Shown here piece by piece: positions 20,913 to 31,700 of a stretch of 64,000 nt of DNA. The position numbers were made by a program, and so were the translations under genes. The stretch comes from Dichomitus squalens LYAD-421 SS1. Its lineage: Eukaryota > Basidiomycota > Agaricomycetes > Polyporales > Polyporaceae. Each line of letters begins with the position of its first letter. The stretch's first letter is position 1. The stretch is from positions 747,042-811,041 of the forward strand of contig NW_006766890.1 in assembly GCF_000275845.1 (NCBI RefSeq), given 5' to 3'. The notes beneath the pieces were generated by a model, which saw only the letters and a program-made list of their open reading frames with translations, ran no database searches and had not been told where the DNA came from.

Positions 20913-23390
20913 ATGCCCACCGGAACAGGCGTCGTCGACGCGTTCAAGAGTACGCACCCAGCCCCCATGTGCACCGCCGTCCCTGATGGCTGACTCGCTT
21001 CTGCTCCATTCCCCATCAGATTTCATCCGCCACGGAAAGACCCACCATTCAGCTCAGAAGCAGCAGGATGACGATCCTTACCAGCTCTACACCACCCAAC
21101 AGCCCGTCCAGCAGCAGCCGCGCGCCGACCAGAGTCGCCACCAACAGCAGCGCGAGGCTCAGGCGCAACAGCACCAAACACAGAAGCACGCCTCACCCAA
21201 GTACAAGGAGCAGATCGAGCAGATCGTCCAGGAAGAGCGCGAGGCCAAGAACAAGATGCCAACATACACGGGGCTCGAGAACTTCAGGCTGCTTGAGAAG
21301 ATGGGCGAGTGAGTCGTCGTTTTCCGTGCCTTTCTGTATTGCTTCATTCGGACATGTGGAGTTGGAGTGGGATGATATCGTGCACGGTTGATACCTTGTG
21401 CCATCCGCCGTTCTTTCTGCGGGGGTCGCAAAGGCCGTGACGGTCGCGATTGTTTTGTATCGTTTTGTCCACATCGGAGGTGACGATGGGTTGTGTCATC
21501 ACGTCGGAAATGTTTTGGCGTCTCTCTTGCATGATGGCGAGGCCCTTCCGCCTTCTCCTTCAGGATTGTCGCTGCGTGGGAGGCTCCCTTGCTTATCATC
21601 GACCTCAGCGGTGCATTCTCCAATGTGTACAAGGCCGTCGATCTCCGGACAGGGCAGAAAGTCGCAGGTGAGCCCGTCCCTCCCGTCACCCACATATACA
21701 CACAACTGATCTGTCATTTAGTCAAAGTTGTCCGCAAATACGAATTGAGTGCCTCGCAGGTTAGTGTTTGATCATTCCTCTCCCCACACTCATTCATCAT
21801 ATATGTGTATTTCCTTTTCCTACGTCATGTCCGTAGGGGGCTGGCGAAAAGCACCTGAACCGCGAGTTTAAAAAGAAGCCGCGGGTCACGGAGGTGCATC
21901 TACTTGCTGTAATGTTTGTCCTTGACTGACGTTATTTCCTTCGTATGTGTAGAGGGCAAACATCCTTAAAGGCGTGTGCTCTTCTCTGTGCACCCTCACC
22001 TGATTCTGACGTATGACACAGAAGTGCAGATCATGCGCGGCATCAACCACCCGTCAATAGTCAAGCTATTGCAGTTCTTCGAGTCGCCAGAGCATTACTT
22101 CTTGGTTCTAGAGCGTAAGTGCCTACTACGAACTGACGTATACGCATAAACTGATGACGACTTGTGAATGGTGCAGTCATGGAAGGCGGCGAGCTCTTCC
22201 ACCAGATCGTGAAGCTCACATATTTCAGTGAGAATCTCGCACGTCACGTCATTGTGCAGGTCGCACAGGGTATCCGATACCTCCACGAAGAGCGTGGTGT
22301 CGTCCACCGGGATATCAAGCCCGAAAACTTGCTCTTCGACCGCATACCCATCGTTCCCTCCAAGATACCCGCTCCGAAACAGTTCGACGAGGATAAGGAG
22401 GACGAAGGCGAATTCATACCAGGCGTCGGTGGGGGTGGAATTGGCAAGGTCAAGATTGCTGACTTTGGCCTAAGCAAGGTCGTATGGGACGAACAGACGA
22501 TGACGCCATGTGGGACGGTGGGGTATACTGCACCCGAGATTGTGAAGGATGAGCGGTACAGCAAGAGCGTCGACATGTGGGCTCTTGGCTGTGTGCTCTA
22601 CACCCTGCTTTGCGGCTTCCCGCCTTTCTACGACGAGAGCATCAACGTCCTCACGGAGAAGGTTGCTCGCGGGCACTACACCTTCCTCAGTCCCTGGTGG
22701 GATACCATTGGCGCATCAGGTACGTTGTTCGCGGTGTTGCGCCATCTACGTTGCTGAACGGGCTCTGCAGCTAAGGATCTCATCACACACTTGCTGTGCG
22801 TCGATCCAGCTCAGCGGTACACAATCGACGAGTTCCTGGCGCATTCATGGGTCACTGCGGTGCCTGCCCCCCCAGACCCTACTCCCCTTCCCAGCATTCC
22901 TCGCGCACCCCTCGATTCTCCGCTCCTCGCCGACGCTCGCGGTGGGGTCCGCTCCCCCGGTCTGGCCACGCTCAAGGAGGCCTTCGACATCACGTACGCC
23001 GTCCACCGTATGGAAGAGGAGGGTGCTCGCAGACGTGCCCAGAAGGGCGGTGCAAATCGCGGCTTCCTCCAGAACCTCAACGAGAGCGACGAGGATGAGG
23101 ATGCCAAGCCCTTGCCGAAGCAGCCTCCCGCTGGTGCGGGAGCAAAGGTTGCGGCCAATCGTGCAGTTGTCGGCAATGCGTATGACGGTCGTGCTGGTCA
23201 GCGCGATCGTGGACGGAAAACGGGCGCCTCGAAGCCGTTTGAGCTCGACATGGATCATGCGACGCTACTCGGCAGGAGACACCGGCGCGGTGTGGATAGC
23301 AGTGTCGTCAGCGGCAGTCCGCTATCGAAGGAGGCACCAGGGAACGACCAATCTACGGAAGTACCCATGTCTCCCATGAGAGTGGACTAG
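20913..23390 (+). CDS. Srk1/Rck2-type (MAPKAP-like) Ser/Thr protein kinase
   Basis: CaMK-group kinase. Family members act downstream of the Hog1/Sty1 stress MAP kinase. Exons: 20913-20949, 21020-21308, 21609-21667, 21722-21759, 21953-21971, 22022-22114, 22177-22719 and 22771-23390, giving 565 aa. A Gln-rich N-terminus leads to the kinase domain from about residue 98. The Gly-rich loop is GDGAFSNV and the ATP lysine is about Lys130 in VAVKVV. The catalytic loop is HRDIKPEN, the Mg loop DFGLSK, and the activation segment MTPCGTVGYTAPE includes a Thr-Pro site. The insert IPIVPSKIPAPKQFDE...GVGGGGIG is characteristic of Srk1/Cmk3 kinases. The C-terminal tail is rich in Ala, Pro and charged residues. 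The intron 21972-22021 has a GC donor. Confidence 0.93.
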
Positions 23391-24507
23391 TTCGGTCGAC
23401 CGCGCATGTCGCCTAGCCGTTGGCTTTGATCCTCCCTCGCTATCTCACTCCACTGGGCCTCGTCATTCGTACTCGCATCGATCTGTTGCGTCTTCTTCCG
23501 TGTTCCATAGATCTTGTCCATATCCGCTGGCACCTTCCACACGCGCTCTTGTGCTGGCCATCACTCTGTAAACATACGATGTAGCTGTATATCTTATTGT
23601 GCCTTCTTGTCCTGTTAGTCCATCTGTGCCGTCTCATCATTCGTCCACTTCCCACCCTCCACACCTCTCGACCTCCCCGCTCGGATACTGAGCACCGTAC
23701 GATTCGTCCCGTCTCGATGCATCATGTTCATACGCCTATCGCCAAGACACATGCATATGGAGTACGGCAATTTAGTAACATAGACTGGACGTCAGCTTGT
23801 GTATGCTTCGAGGACTCTGCGGTCGGTATCGTTCCGCGCCTTTCATTGCCTTTCTGGGAATGGTCGCCGGTCGCAAACTCTAACCACACCGACGAGACAT
23901 TAGCGGTCCACTTGACTTGCCCGTGCGACCTGTGCATGTGGTGCTGAAACACCGGTGGACAAGGGCGGAACTATCCGCGTGTGGGCGGTGTATAGCGTGA
24001 CGTTGGCGGGCCATCCATTGGGGTAGCTGGAGCGTGAAGCCACTGTAACTGAGGGCTAGCGGGAGTACAGGCGGGCTATCAGCCCTTCGGCTTCGGTAGC
24101 TCCGTAGACACTCACATACACCGCACGCACACCATGCGGCAACTAGACGCTGCAGGGAGCCGTGGAGTTATAGAAGTTCAAGCGTTGCGGCCCTTTTCCA
24201 GGTAATCGAGGGCTCCTCTGAACGCACTCAGAAGGCTCCTTGAAGGAGCCGTAGGAACGCGGTGTTGGGGTAGCTTACCGTAACCGATCTAGCCCAAGCA
24301 CATGTACTATAAGCACACGCACCTCTATCACCACGTAGAATTCAAATAAGACTTTCTATTCGGGGAGTCGCAGTAAATAATACAATCCAGATATCGAATG
24401 GTCCCAAGGTATCATTATGTGTACATACGGTATAATGATCACCAATACGCAAGGACTCTAAATATACGTGGGAGAAAAGGGACCGCACCTGTATCGGAGC
24501 AGGCCGC
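23391..24507. other. Convergent intergenic region, no gene recognised
   Basis: The region lies between the 3' ends of the kinase and Eaf genes. It contains a 17-nt near-palindrome (GGCTCCTT-G-AAGGAGCC, 24234-24250). No gene or RNA could be supported. Confidence 0.4.
24234..24250. repeat. Short inverted repeat (8-bp arms, 1-nt centre)
   Basis: GGCTCCTT followed by one base and AAGGAGCC. It is too short to assign a role; a run of Ts does not follow, so it is not a classic terminator. Confidence 0.4.
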
Positions 24508-26207
24508 TCAATCGTCGTCGCTGTCGTCGCTGCTCGAGTACTCGTCGTCGTCGCCGAAGTCGACGCTGCCACCCGCGAACTCGCTCAAGCTGATCGGCTG
24601 GCGATCCGCGATAGGCGAAACCGCCCCGGCGAGGAAGTCCTCGTCCTCGTCGAGGCCCATGCCTTCCTGCTCGGCCTCTCCCCCGCCGCCGAGGAGCTGG
24701 TCGTTCAGCTCCTCCTCGAACAGGGCCATGTCGATCTCCTCGCCGTCCGCGTCGGGCTCGTCCGTGGACATCGGCATGGTGGGTGGCGGCGGCAGCTCGA
24801 TGTTGTGCGGCGGGGGCGTATACTCGTCGATTTCCTCCATGACGATCGGGCGCGAGGGTGCTGTGGGCGCTGGAGACGCAGGCGCGGCGACGGCTGGAAC
24901 GATATCCCACTCGTCATCTTCCGAATCGGACGGAACCGCGGCGGCGATCGGGTTTGGTGCTGCAGACACAGGCGCTGGAGGGAGGGACACCGCTGATGAT
25001 GAGTCGGGGAATGCAAATTCGACGGGTTTGGGAGGCGGCGGTGGCGACTGTTCCTTCTGTACAACTCTAGGTTTCTTCGCCGGAGGTTGCGGCCGTCGAA
25101 TCTCGAGAGTTTCTGCCTCAAGCTGCACAGGACGTTCACGCTTATTAGGGCTCTTCACAAGTTTCGAGGGCGCCTGAGACGGCGGAGCATCAGGCGCTTC
25201 ATTCTTGAGCTTGACAGGACCCGCCGGCGTGGATTTGAGAGGTAGGCTATGACCCGAGCGAGAAGTTGCCGACATTGGTGGGGGTATCAGTCCTGGCACT
25301 GCAGCGGGAGTTGGCGTAGGTGCAGGTGCTGATGCAGACGTCGATGTGGATTGCTGTTGCCGAGGTTTGGGAACCTTAGGCGCAGATTGCTTCGTCTTGA
25401 GGTCGGTTTTTGGCTCTGGTTTCGTCTCTGGTATCTCACCCTCGCTCTCCTCTTCCTCTTGCTTGACCGCGGCCAGTTGTGCGTGAGAGCTAGATGAGGG
25501 AGAGGAGGCTGATATCCGTGGAGGGACCGAGGGTGCAGCTGGGCGAATCACCGACCACAGTCAGATCGGCGACCTGACAGGTAGATTGCGTATGCGTATA
25601 ACAACTCACGCGACTCGACATGGCGGGGAGCGAGCGTTGGTTTAGGATCGTGATGGAGGGCGACATATGAGTCTATCTTCTCGAGAATAAAGCTCTAGGG
25701 TCAATTGTCAGACAATCTGACCAAGCTGAGCGGATGCACATGAACGTACCCCATCTTCCTCGTTATGTATGAGGACGCATTCAAACTCCTTCGCACTCTT
25801 CTCTTGCCCAACAAAGTGCACACCGCTCTCGTTCTGTCATATGAGCGACGTTGAACTCCAAAGCGGTGGTTTGTGTCATCAGCCCATGACGCACCTGTTG
25901 ACTCGGTCTAACCACAGTGACGTTCGACGGGCCCGTCTCGTCCTTCGATTTCTTGGTTTCGACAGTGCCCGACCTCGATGTATCGACAGACTCTGGCTTG
26001 AAATTGTCTGGGGAATCGTCGAGGTGAGCACGCACATTACATGAGTGGCGGTAGATACTAACACCGAAATGAATAGAACTCGCGCTCGACTTTCGCGTTC
26101 TTGACCGGTATTCCCTGGCGTAGTTTGAGGGTGCGCTTCAGCGTATTTCCGAGCGTAACCTGACGTCTGCCAGAAGGCATCCAGGCGTTATCCGTAGCCG
26201 TGGTCAT
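24508..26207 (-). CDS. Eaf family RNA polymerase II elongation factor
   Basis: Related to ELL-associated factors, nuclear proteins that stimulate Pol II elongation. Exons: 26207-26063, 26007-25895, 25833-25750, 25694-25610 and 25538-24508, giving 485 aa. The N-terminal Eaf domain (about residues 10-125) shows FYSFRYNFKPESVDTSRSGT, then FVGQEKSAKEFECVLIHNEE and FILEKIDS, the same order as in animal EAF1/EAF2. The long C-terminal part is Pro-, Ser- and Ala-rich and carries acidic patches such as SDSEDDEWD and DADGEEIDMALFEEEL. The very end is an Asp/Ser run (DDDEYSSSDDSDDD). This resembles the transactivating tail of EAF proteins. The exon 1/2 junction uses donor GTTAGT, giving the conserved RYNFKP. 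Confidence 0.88.
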
Positions 26208-27220
26208 CCCAAATGAGACGGAGGAGAGGATGGAGGGTGGGGATCAAGTCGAGGCACAAGCTCCCCTGTGCGCCAAGCCGGCAGTTAGAACGCTAACAAT
26301 AGACACTACTGAAAACTAGCTGTGAAAAAAGATATATCAGCAATGCTGATAACGCTTGACTAGCCCAGTTGGTTAGAACCTTGGTGCTAATAATGTAGTT
26401 TCATAGGTGCCGCGGTTCCAACCCGCCGGTGAGCATTTCTTTTAGGATCGCAACCTTAATTTCGATGGTTCGCAAGACTCTTCCTCCTCAGGCGAACCCT
26501 CTGACAAAGGTACGACAATTGTTCTCTGTTTCACACATAGCATGCATCAGAAAAAGACTTCATTGCAGGCACGCAAAGACACTGTCATGATCTCTACACA
26601 CGTCATTCAGCCACTGCGCGCAAACGTTCGGATATATTTCTACACACGGTCTTGCACTCGAACGCATTCAGACGGACGTCGGCTCGCAGAAAGAGATCTC
26701 TCTCATCCTCAGGCCACTCAGCAATGGCACATAGTCGAGCTTTACTGTCAATCCCGGCACGTATGAACCGGTCAAGGAGGTAATCAAAGGTGCAATCAGC
26801 GGCGGAAAGTAGGTACTGAAGGACGGCCCATTGGCCGCTGCCTCGAGTCTGTTGCAAGCGACTTCTCGGTATGTCGAATATCGGTGGCGGCGGTGCCTAA
26901 CAATAACTTTCAAGCAAATCATGAATACGAATGCGTTGAGGAAGAACATACGTCTGACGGATTGCCGACACTCTCCGATCCGCATTGATTCACGGGAACC
27001 GGCGTGGCTGAGTGCGTCTTCTGTTTCGTACGTACTGTCTGTACATTGGCGGACTATGAGGCCAAGTATATTCCCAACAATGCGGGACAAGGAATATATA
27101 CCTTCGGGCCCTGTTTGGTGTTGGTTTAGTCTGTGCGGTCGTTATACCTCCACGGGTCGACAAACGAGCTGCATTGCGTCGTTTGATGTTTCGACGATGA
27201 GCGTACAGCCTATGATAGCA
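26208..27220. other. Intergenic with a decayed tRNA
   Basis: Apart from the tRNA-Ile pseudogene at 26354-26435 the stretch holds only unassignable open frames, the longest on the minus strand at 26668-27090 (140 codons, no motif). Confidence 0.4.
26354..26435 (+). pseudogene. Decayed tRNA-Ile(AAT)
   Basis: The sequence retains CCCAGTTGGTTAGA (A-box region), TTGGTGCTAATAAT (anticodon arm with AAT) and CGCGGTTCCAACCCGCC (T arm), ending GTGAGCA. Compared with the intact gene at 14284 the 3' half of the anticodon stem (CGCCA) is replaced. The intron region is also altered, the D stem GCCC/GAAC does not pair, and the acceptor stem has a mismatch. It is unlikely to fold into a functional tRNA. Confidence 0.75.
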
Positions 27221-27754
27221 TTAGCGTTCGATGTGCCAATGCCCCTTGTATTTGGCAAATATAGGAAAACCAGATGCAGTCTGGTAAAAAGTACCTATGA
27301 CGTCGACCCGAGCTTCGTGAGGAACAGCTAAACGTACCGCAGTGACCAGCCCGGAGATGGAAGCCTTCTCTTGCTTCGTCCAAGTCCGAGATAAGTCAAG
27401 ATATTTTGGGAGCAAGTCCTTGATCAGGGTTTGGGACAGGAAGCGCGTCTATCAGCTCCGTTAGCCGCTGATGCGAGAGGTCGAACAAACCTTCGCTGCT
27501 TTGAAATCAGCTATGTCACAAGGCTCAAGGTACTGCACAAAGCCGCGAGAAATATGGACAAGAAGGTTTGGTATGTTCGGGGGACATTCCGGAGAAGAAG
27601 ACTTCGATGAAGGTAGCGATGCAGGTAGCAGGGATCCATTCGGTGTAAGGGAGCACAAGGGCATTGGCGGCGAAAAAGTGGGAACGATAAGTGGTGCAAT
27701 AAGCTCAAGTGATGCGGGGAAGAAAGCCTGCTTCGAATCTTCATGGGCAGACAT
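27221..27754 (-). CDS. Hypothetical protein (weak model)
   Basis: I do not recognise a family. A splice chain 27754-27491, 27448-27338 and 27280-27221 keeps one frame and gives 144 aa from MSAHEDSKQAFF to FAKYKGHWHIER. The intron 27490-27449 (42 nt) has a good CTAAC branch point; the intron 27337-27281 ends in a pyrimidine-rich acceptor. The frame stays open upstream to an acceptor at about 27796, so the true N-terminus may include earlier exons. The middle segment LLPKYLDLSRTWTKQEKASI looks like real protein. It could be a remnant of a longer gene. Confidence 0.4.
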
Positions 27755-28427
27755 GGGGACGAACTCTGCACCTGCGGAGGTCGGCTTGATGAACTCTGAA
27801 GGCTACTAGTACCGCAGCACCGAACCACAAAGAAGAGAAAGGCCGCCGTCTTCGAACTTGCTGTCCCCACTGTTGCCTGAGCCGTCGGCGGATGCTAATA
27901 CGTATCTGCTGCGGGCAAAACCGTGTACATTGCAATCATAATATATCTGCCTCATCAGAAGAGGAAGCGCCCTGTCAGGACAGCAGGAACTGGACAGACA
28001 GGGATCGAATGGTCAACTTACAGATCTCCGCAGCACACTTCAAATTTCCCCGCAAGGAAGGGGTCGGCGGTATTTTGGAACGGATGGTCTTTTCGGTCAA
28101 AAGCGTACCATACAGAGCAAAGTACGGTACAGAACAATGGACCAGCATGCCAAACGTGCAGCAACAGGCGGCAGCATATCGTAGAGCGATCGAAGAGCTT
28201 CAAAGCCGAACGAAGAGAAATACGAAGAGGATTAAACAAAGAGCAAACCAGTATGTACGGCCTCGCTGTACACCTATCTATCAGGAGCCTACGCTTGGTG
28301 ATAGTATATAAATGTCCTCGGGCCCCAGTGTCCGTGTGCAAAGTGAAATGTCCGCATCACAGCCGTATCTCACATTGAGCGTCGTCTCCGGGCGGCCTCC
28401 ACGTCGACGTCGAAGCAAAGTCATAAT
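27755..28427. other. Intergenic, no gene recognised
   Basis: The start of this stretch may hold a missing 5' exon of the weak model ending at 27754. The rest has no assignable content. Confidence 0.35.
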
Positions 28428-30117
28428 TTAGGACGAAGCGGACACAGCGCCTGCAGACACAACGCCAGTCGAGGCGGCCACAGAGGCGCTGTCGGATGCA
28501 GATGCAGACGCAGACACCGAAGCGCTGTCAGTGGCAGACGCAGAAGCGCTGTCGGTGGCGGACGCAGAAGCGCTATCAGTGGCAGACGCGGAGGCGCTGT
28601 CGGTGACCGACGCAGACGCGGAAGCGGACGCCGATGAGTCGTCGGGCAAGAGGGGCTGGTCGTTCTGCCAGCCGTCGATGGTGATCGCGCCGCCCGCGTA
28701 AGTACCAGTGGCGACGTTGCGGGTTCCGGGCGAGTCGACAACGGTGTTGTCGGACTCTGAGGGCGCGCTGGACGAAGAGGAAGATGACGACGACGAGGAT
28801 GAAGACGACGACGACGAAGACGATGAGGACGAAGAATCAGTTGGCGCGGACGAGGAGGCGCTGTCGGTCGCAGTCGCAGACGCTGCAGAAGCACTCGAGA
28901 TGATGGAGCTAGCCTCAGGAGGAGTGATGGTGGTCGTGCTAGTGCTCGAGCTGCTGTTGCTGTCGCTGGATCCGGCGAGAGCAAGCTGACTGAGGAGCTG
29001 CTTCTGGGTGTCGATGAAAGCCATGGTAGGGCCAGCGAGGACAGCTTGGCTCGCACGGTCACGAACGTTGTTGTTCAGGGGCTGCCCATCGCTAGTGATG
29101 AAGAGGCCGACAGGGCCCTCGATACCCTGGGGCACGACGCACTGATCGATCGGGAACGGGATAGCAGTAGGCAGGCCACCGACGAGCATCTGGCAGAAGA
29201 GACCCTACATAGCGGTTGTTAGACAAATTGTCGCTTCATGAAAAACATCACATACATCCGTTGAGCCGTTGATAGCGGGCGACGAGAATGTGAGGAGCGT
29301 GCCGGGCTGAGCAGCACCAGTGTTCGTCACAGTCAGAGGCGGGTTCGCTGTGGACGTTGCCTTAGCGACAATTCGAATTGGAGGTTTTGATCCACACAGA
29401 CCTTGAATACCAACATCACACCCGGAAATAAACTGGCCAGCGATAGCGAGAACCTCGTTAGGGAGTAGCGCAATGTCGAACGCCTGAGGGATCGAGGCGC
29501 CGTTGTTCAGGACGTTGAGGATTGTTTGGTGGCGAGCCTCGACGGTCAGAATCGAGCCGGCATCGGTGAGGAGCACGGGATCGTCGATTAGGTGTGCAGC
29601 GCCCAAGTACGCACCCACTCCAACATTCTCAACCAAACGAGCGACAGGTGCCATAGTCGCGACGTCGGTGAGCACGCTGTCGAAGTTGAACTGGCAGTTG
29701 GAGATGGGCATGTCGCCGAGGGATTGGATCGCCGACTACAACCAACAACAGGAATAAAATGAGCTGATCCGAGTCAACCTGCGAAGAGGCCTACCTCGAG
29801 GACGGTCTGATGTGTCGCCTCATCAGACTGGATGGCCGTGAACTGCTGTATGGGGACCTGCGCGTCAACGAAACCAGCGGCCGTGAAGTCCGACGGCTGG
29901 AACTTCTGAAGAGCCTGCTGGTAGAACTGCGACTCGGCTTGCTCAAGGACATCCGCAAACTCTTCAGCCGAAGTCAGATGTCGACTCGATAGGTTTGACA
30001 GACACATAGGCACTTACTTAAGACCAGGAGATTGGTAGCAGTGTCCCGTTTGGCGACGGGGGCACCGAGGACCATCAAGGGTGCGGCGAGGGCAAATAAA
30101 GAGGCGATAGAAGGCAT
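28428..30117 (-). CDS. Rds1-like secreted protein with ferritin-like domain
   Basis: Related to S. pombe Rds1 and fungal 'late sexual development' proteins, which carry a ferritin-like fold; biochemical function is unknown. Exons: 30117-30018, 29961-29795, 29735-29256 and 29204-28428, giving 507 aa. A signal peptide is clear: MPSIASLFALAAPLMVLG, with APVAKR next, possibly a Kex2-type site. The ferritin-like helices include EQAESQFYQQALQKF, FTAIQSDEATHQTVLE and VEARHQTILNVLNNG, with Glu and His residues placed as in metal-binding ferritin-like helices. The last exon carries about 180 residues of Ser/Ala-rich low-complexity sequence, including a run of over 20 Ser and repeats of the type DSASASAT. 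It is probably a cell-wall or extracellular protein. Confidence 0.87.
28440..28650. repeat. Imperfect tandem repeats encoding (DSASASAT)n
   Basis: About 24-30-nt units (GCTGTCGG/AGTGGC-GGACGC-AGAAGC) repeated within the last exon of the Rds1-like gene and encoding alternating Ser/Ala with Asp and Thr. Such repeats commonly vary in number between strains. Confidence 0.7.
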
Positions 30118-31700
30118 GACGAAATATCTGGTTGCTTACTGCCGGAGTTGAAAGCCTGCTGGAGGACAATTTGGGCGGTGCCGAAACGAATGGAAGTGGT
30201 CCAGGGGCGCTACCGGGCAGCCCGAAGTGACTATGAGAGAGACGTGAGATGTCAGGACATTGCTCGCGCCCATCTGCAGCAAGGGACACGGGACACCGAC
30301 CTTGAGCACCGAAAAAGAACGAAGAGAGGAGAGGGGGGACGGTGGAAAGATGGGCGAGGGGACAGAGCCCTTTAACTAGCGGGCTCCTGATTCGCCGCCG
30401 TCGTCTACCAGATTACCGGTTCGGGGAGACCGGCAGATTGCTTATCCCCATAACAACACTGGATTCTTCATATCGCATTCTCCTCGCACCATGCATTGAT
30501 CATCCCGCGTTCAGCCTTCACGACCAGTCTCTCTGGTCGATCAACATGTTGTACAGGGCGAGGCTCCCGGACGCAGCAAAGTCGAATGTTTCCACCTGCG
30601 CTTACTCCTGGGACAGGGGCAGAGGGGATGTCCCACCAATGCTCGACATATCAATCCAGAATGATGACAACGAATCAGCACGTCTTCTCTAAAAGACAGG
30701 TCCCACGCGCCTCCGTTATACATTCACAGCTCTCCTCTGATCACTGTCAAGTCGCGACCGCTCCTGCAAATCATATCAGGAGAACAAAACGTCCATCCCG
30801 ACGTCTCAAATTTAGTCGAGTTTTACGGTATATACATAGCACACCATGTCGACATCGCCTGACGTCGCAGCCACTCTGCCACATCGGTCAACGCCCGCAG
30901 GCACTTCATCTCTCTCACGTCTCCCTAGATGAGCTTCGCTTTCGACCGTGCTGTCCGAATGGTGGTCGTTGCTTACGAAAGGGACCCGCCTGGGACACGA
31001 CTCGGATACGCCTCGAGATGTGATTGAGCTGATATTCACCGAAGGTGTCCCTCCGTCCGCTTCCACTTCAAGATCGCCCTCTGGCTGAGATCATGGTGTA
31101 GGCGTTGAGATCACAAGAGCATCGCAAAGCCAATCAGTGCTCGTGAGTCGAGACAGGGACCGACAAAGTTGCCACTCCCGCGACGGAAATGAGAGGTCCA
31201 GGACGCCTCTGGGGTCGGGCCCGATACCCCTTGCCCGAGAGCGCCGAATAGCCCAGGTGGATTAGAAGCCGAAGCAAGTGCCGTGTATATCCTGGAGCTT
31301 GTAATAGCTAGCGGTTCTGAGACGTTCGAGGGACTGCTGGACATGCGGCCGTGTTATGAGCAGACATCACTCATAACTTTGTCAAGTTCCAGTTTCAGAG
31401 CCAATCTAGTGTCCTGGTTTCCATTCTTCGAACGCCTTAGTACTCTTTACGGGGCGGCTTACTTGTGCTGAGGGCGAGTAGATTGGAAGCCTCATCGCGA
31501 TTACAGCACACTTGTGGTACTACTGAACGTTATGCGGTCTTACCACATTGCCCGAGATGCCCGAGATGCCCGAGCCTATATAGTAGATGAACAAAGTGAA
31601 GACTTGATTTCCTCGTCGGGCAGGCCACCGAGAGACGAATAATGTACAATGCCGACTCCTACATTTCAGAAATACCCTCCAGTACCGCAGCTTCACAAGG
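30118..31700. other. Intergenic, no gene recognised
   Basis: About 1.6 kb between the Rds1-like start and the carboxypeptidase stop. A 77-codon minus-strand frame at 31111-31344 is Ser/Gly/Pro-rich and has no support. A small tandem repeat of TGCCCGAGA occurs at 31549-31574. Confidence 0.4.
31549..31574. repeat. Three tandem copies of TGCCCGAGA
   Basis: Two full copies and one of eight bases, head to tail, about 130 bp beyond the carboxypeptidase stop codon. Significance unknown. Confidence 0.6.

Noticed and set aside
26668..27090. 140-codon minus-strand frame near the tRNA relic
   Set aside because: No motif, irregular composition and no way to join it to the weak model at 27221 with consensus splice sites.
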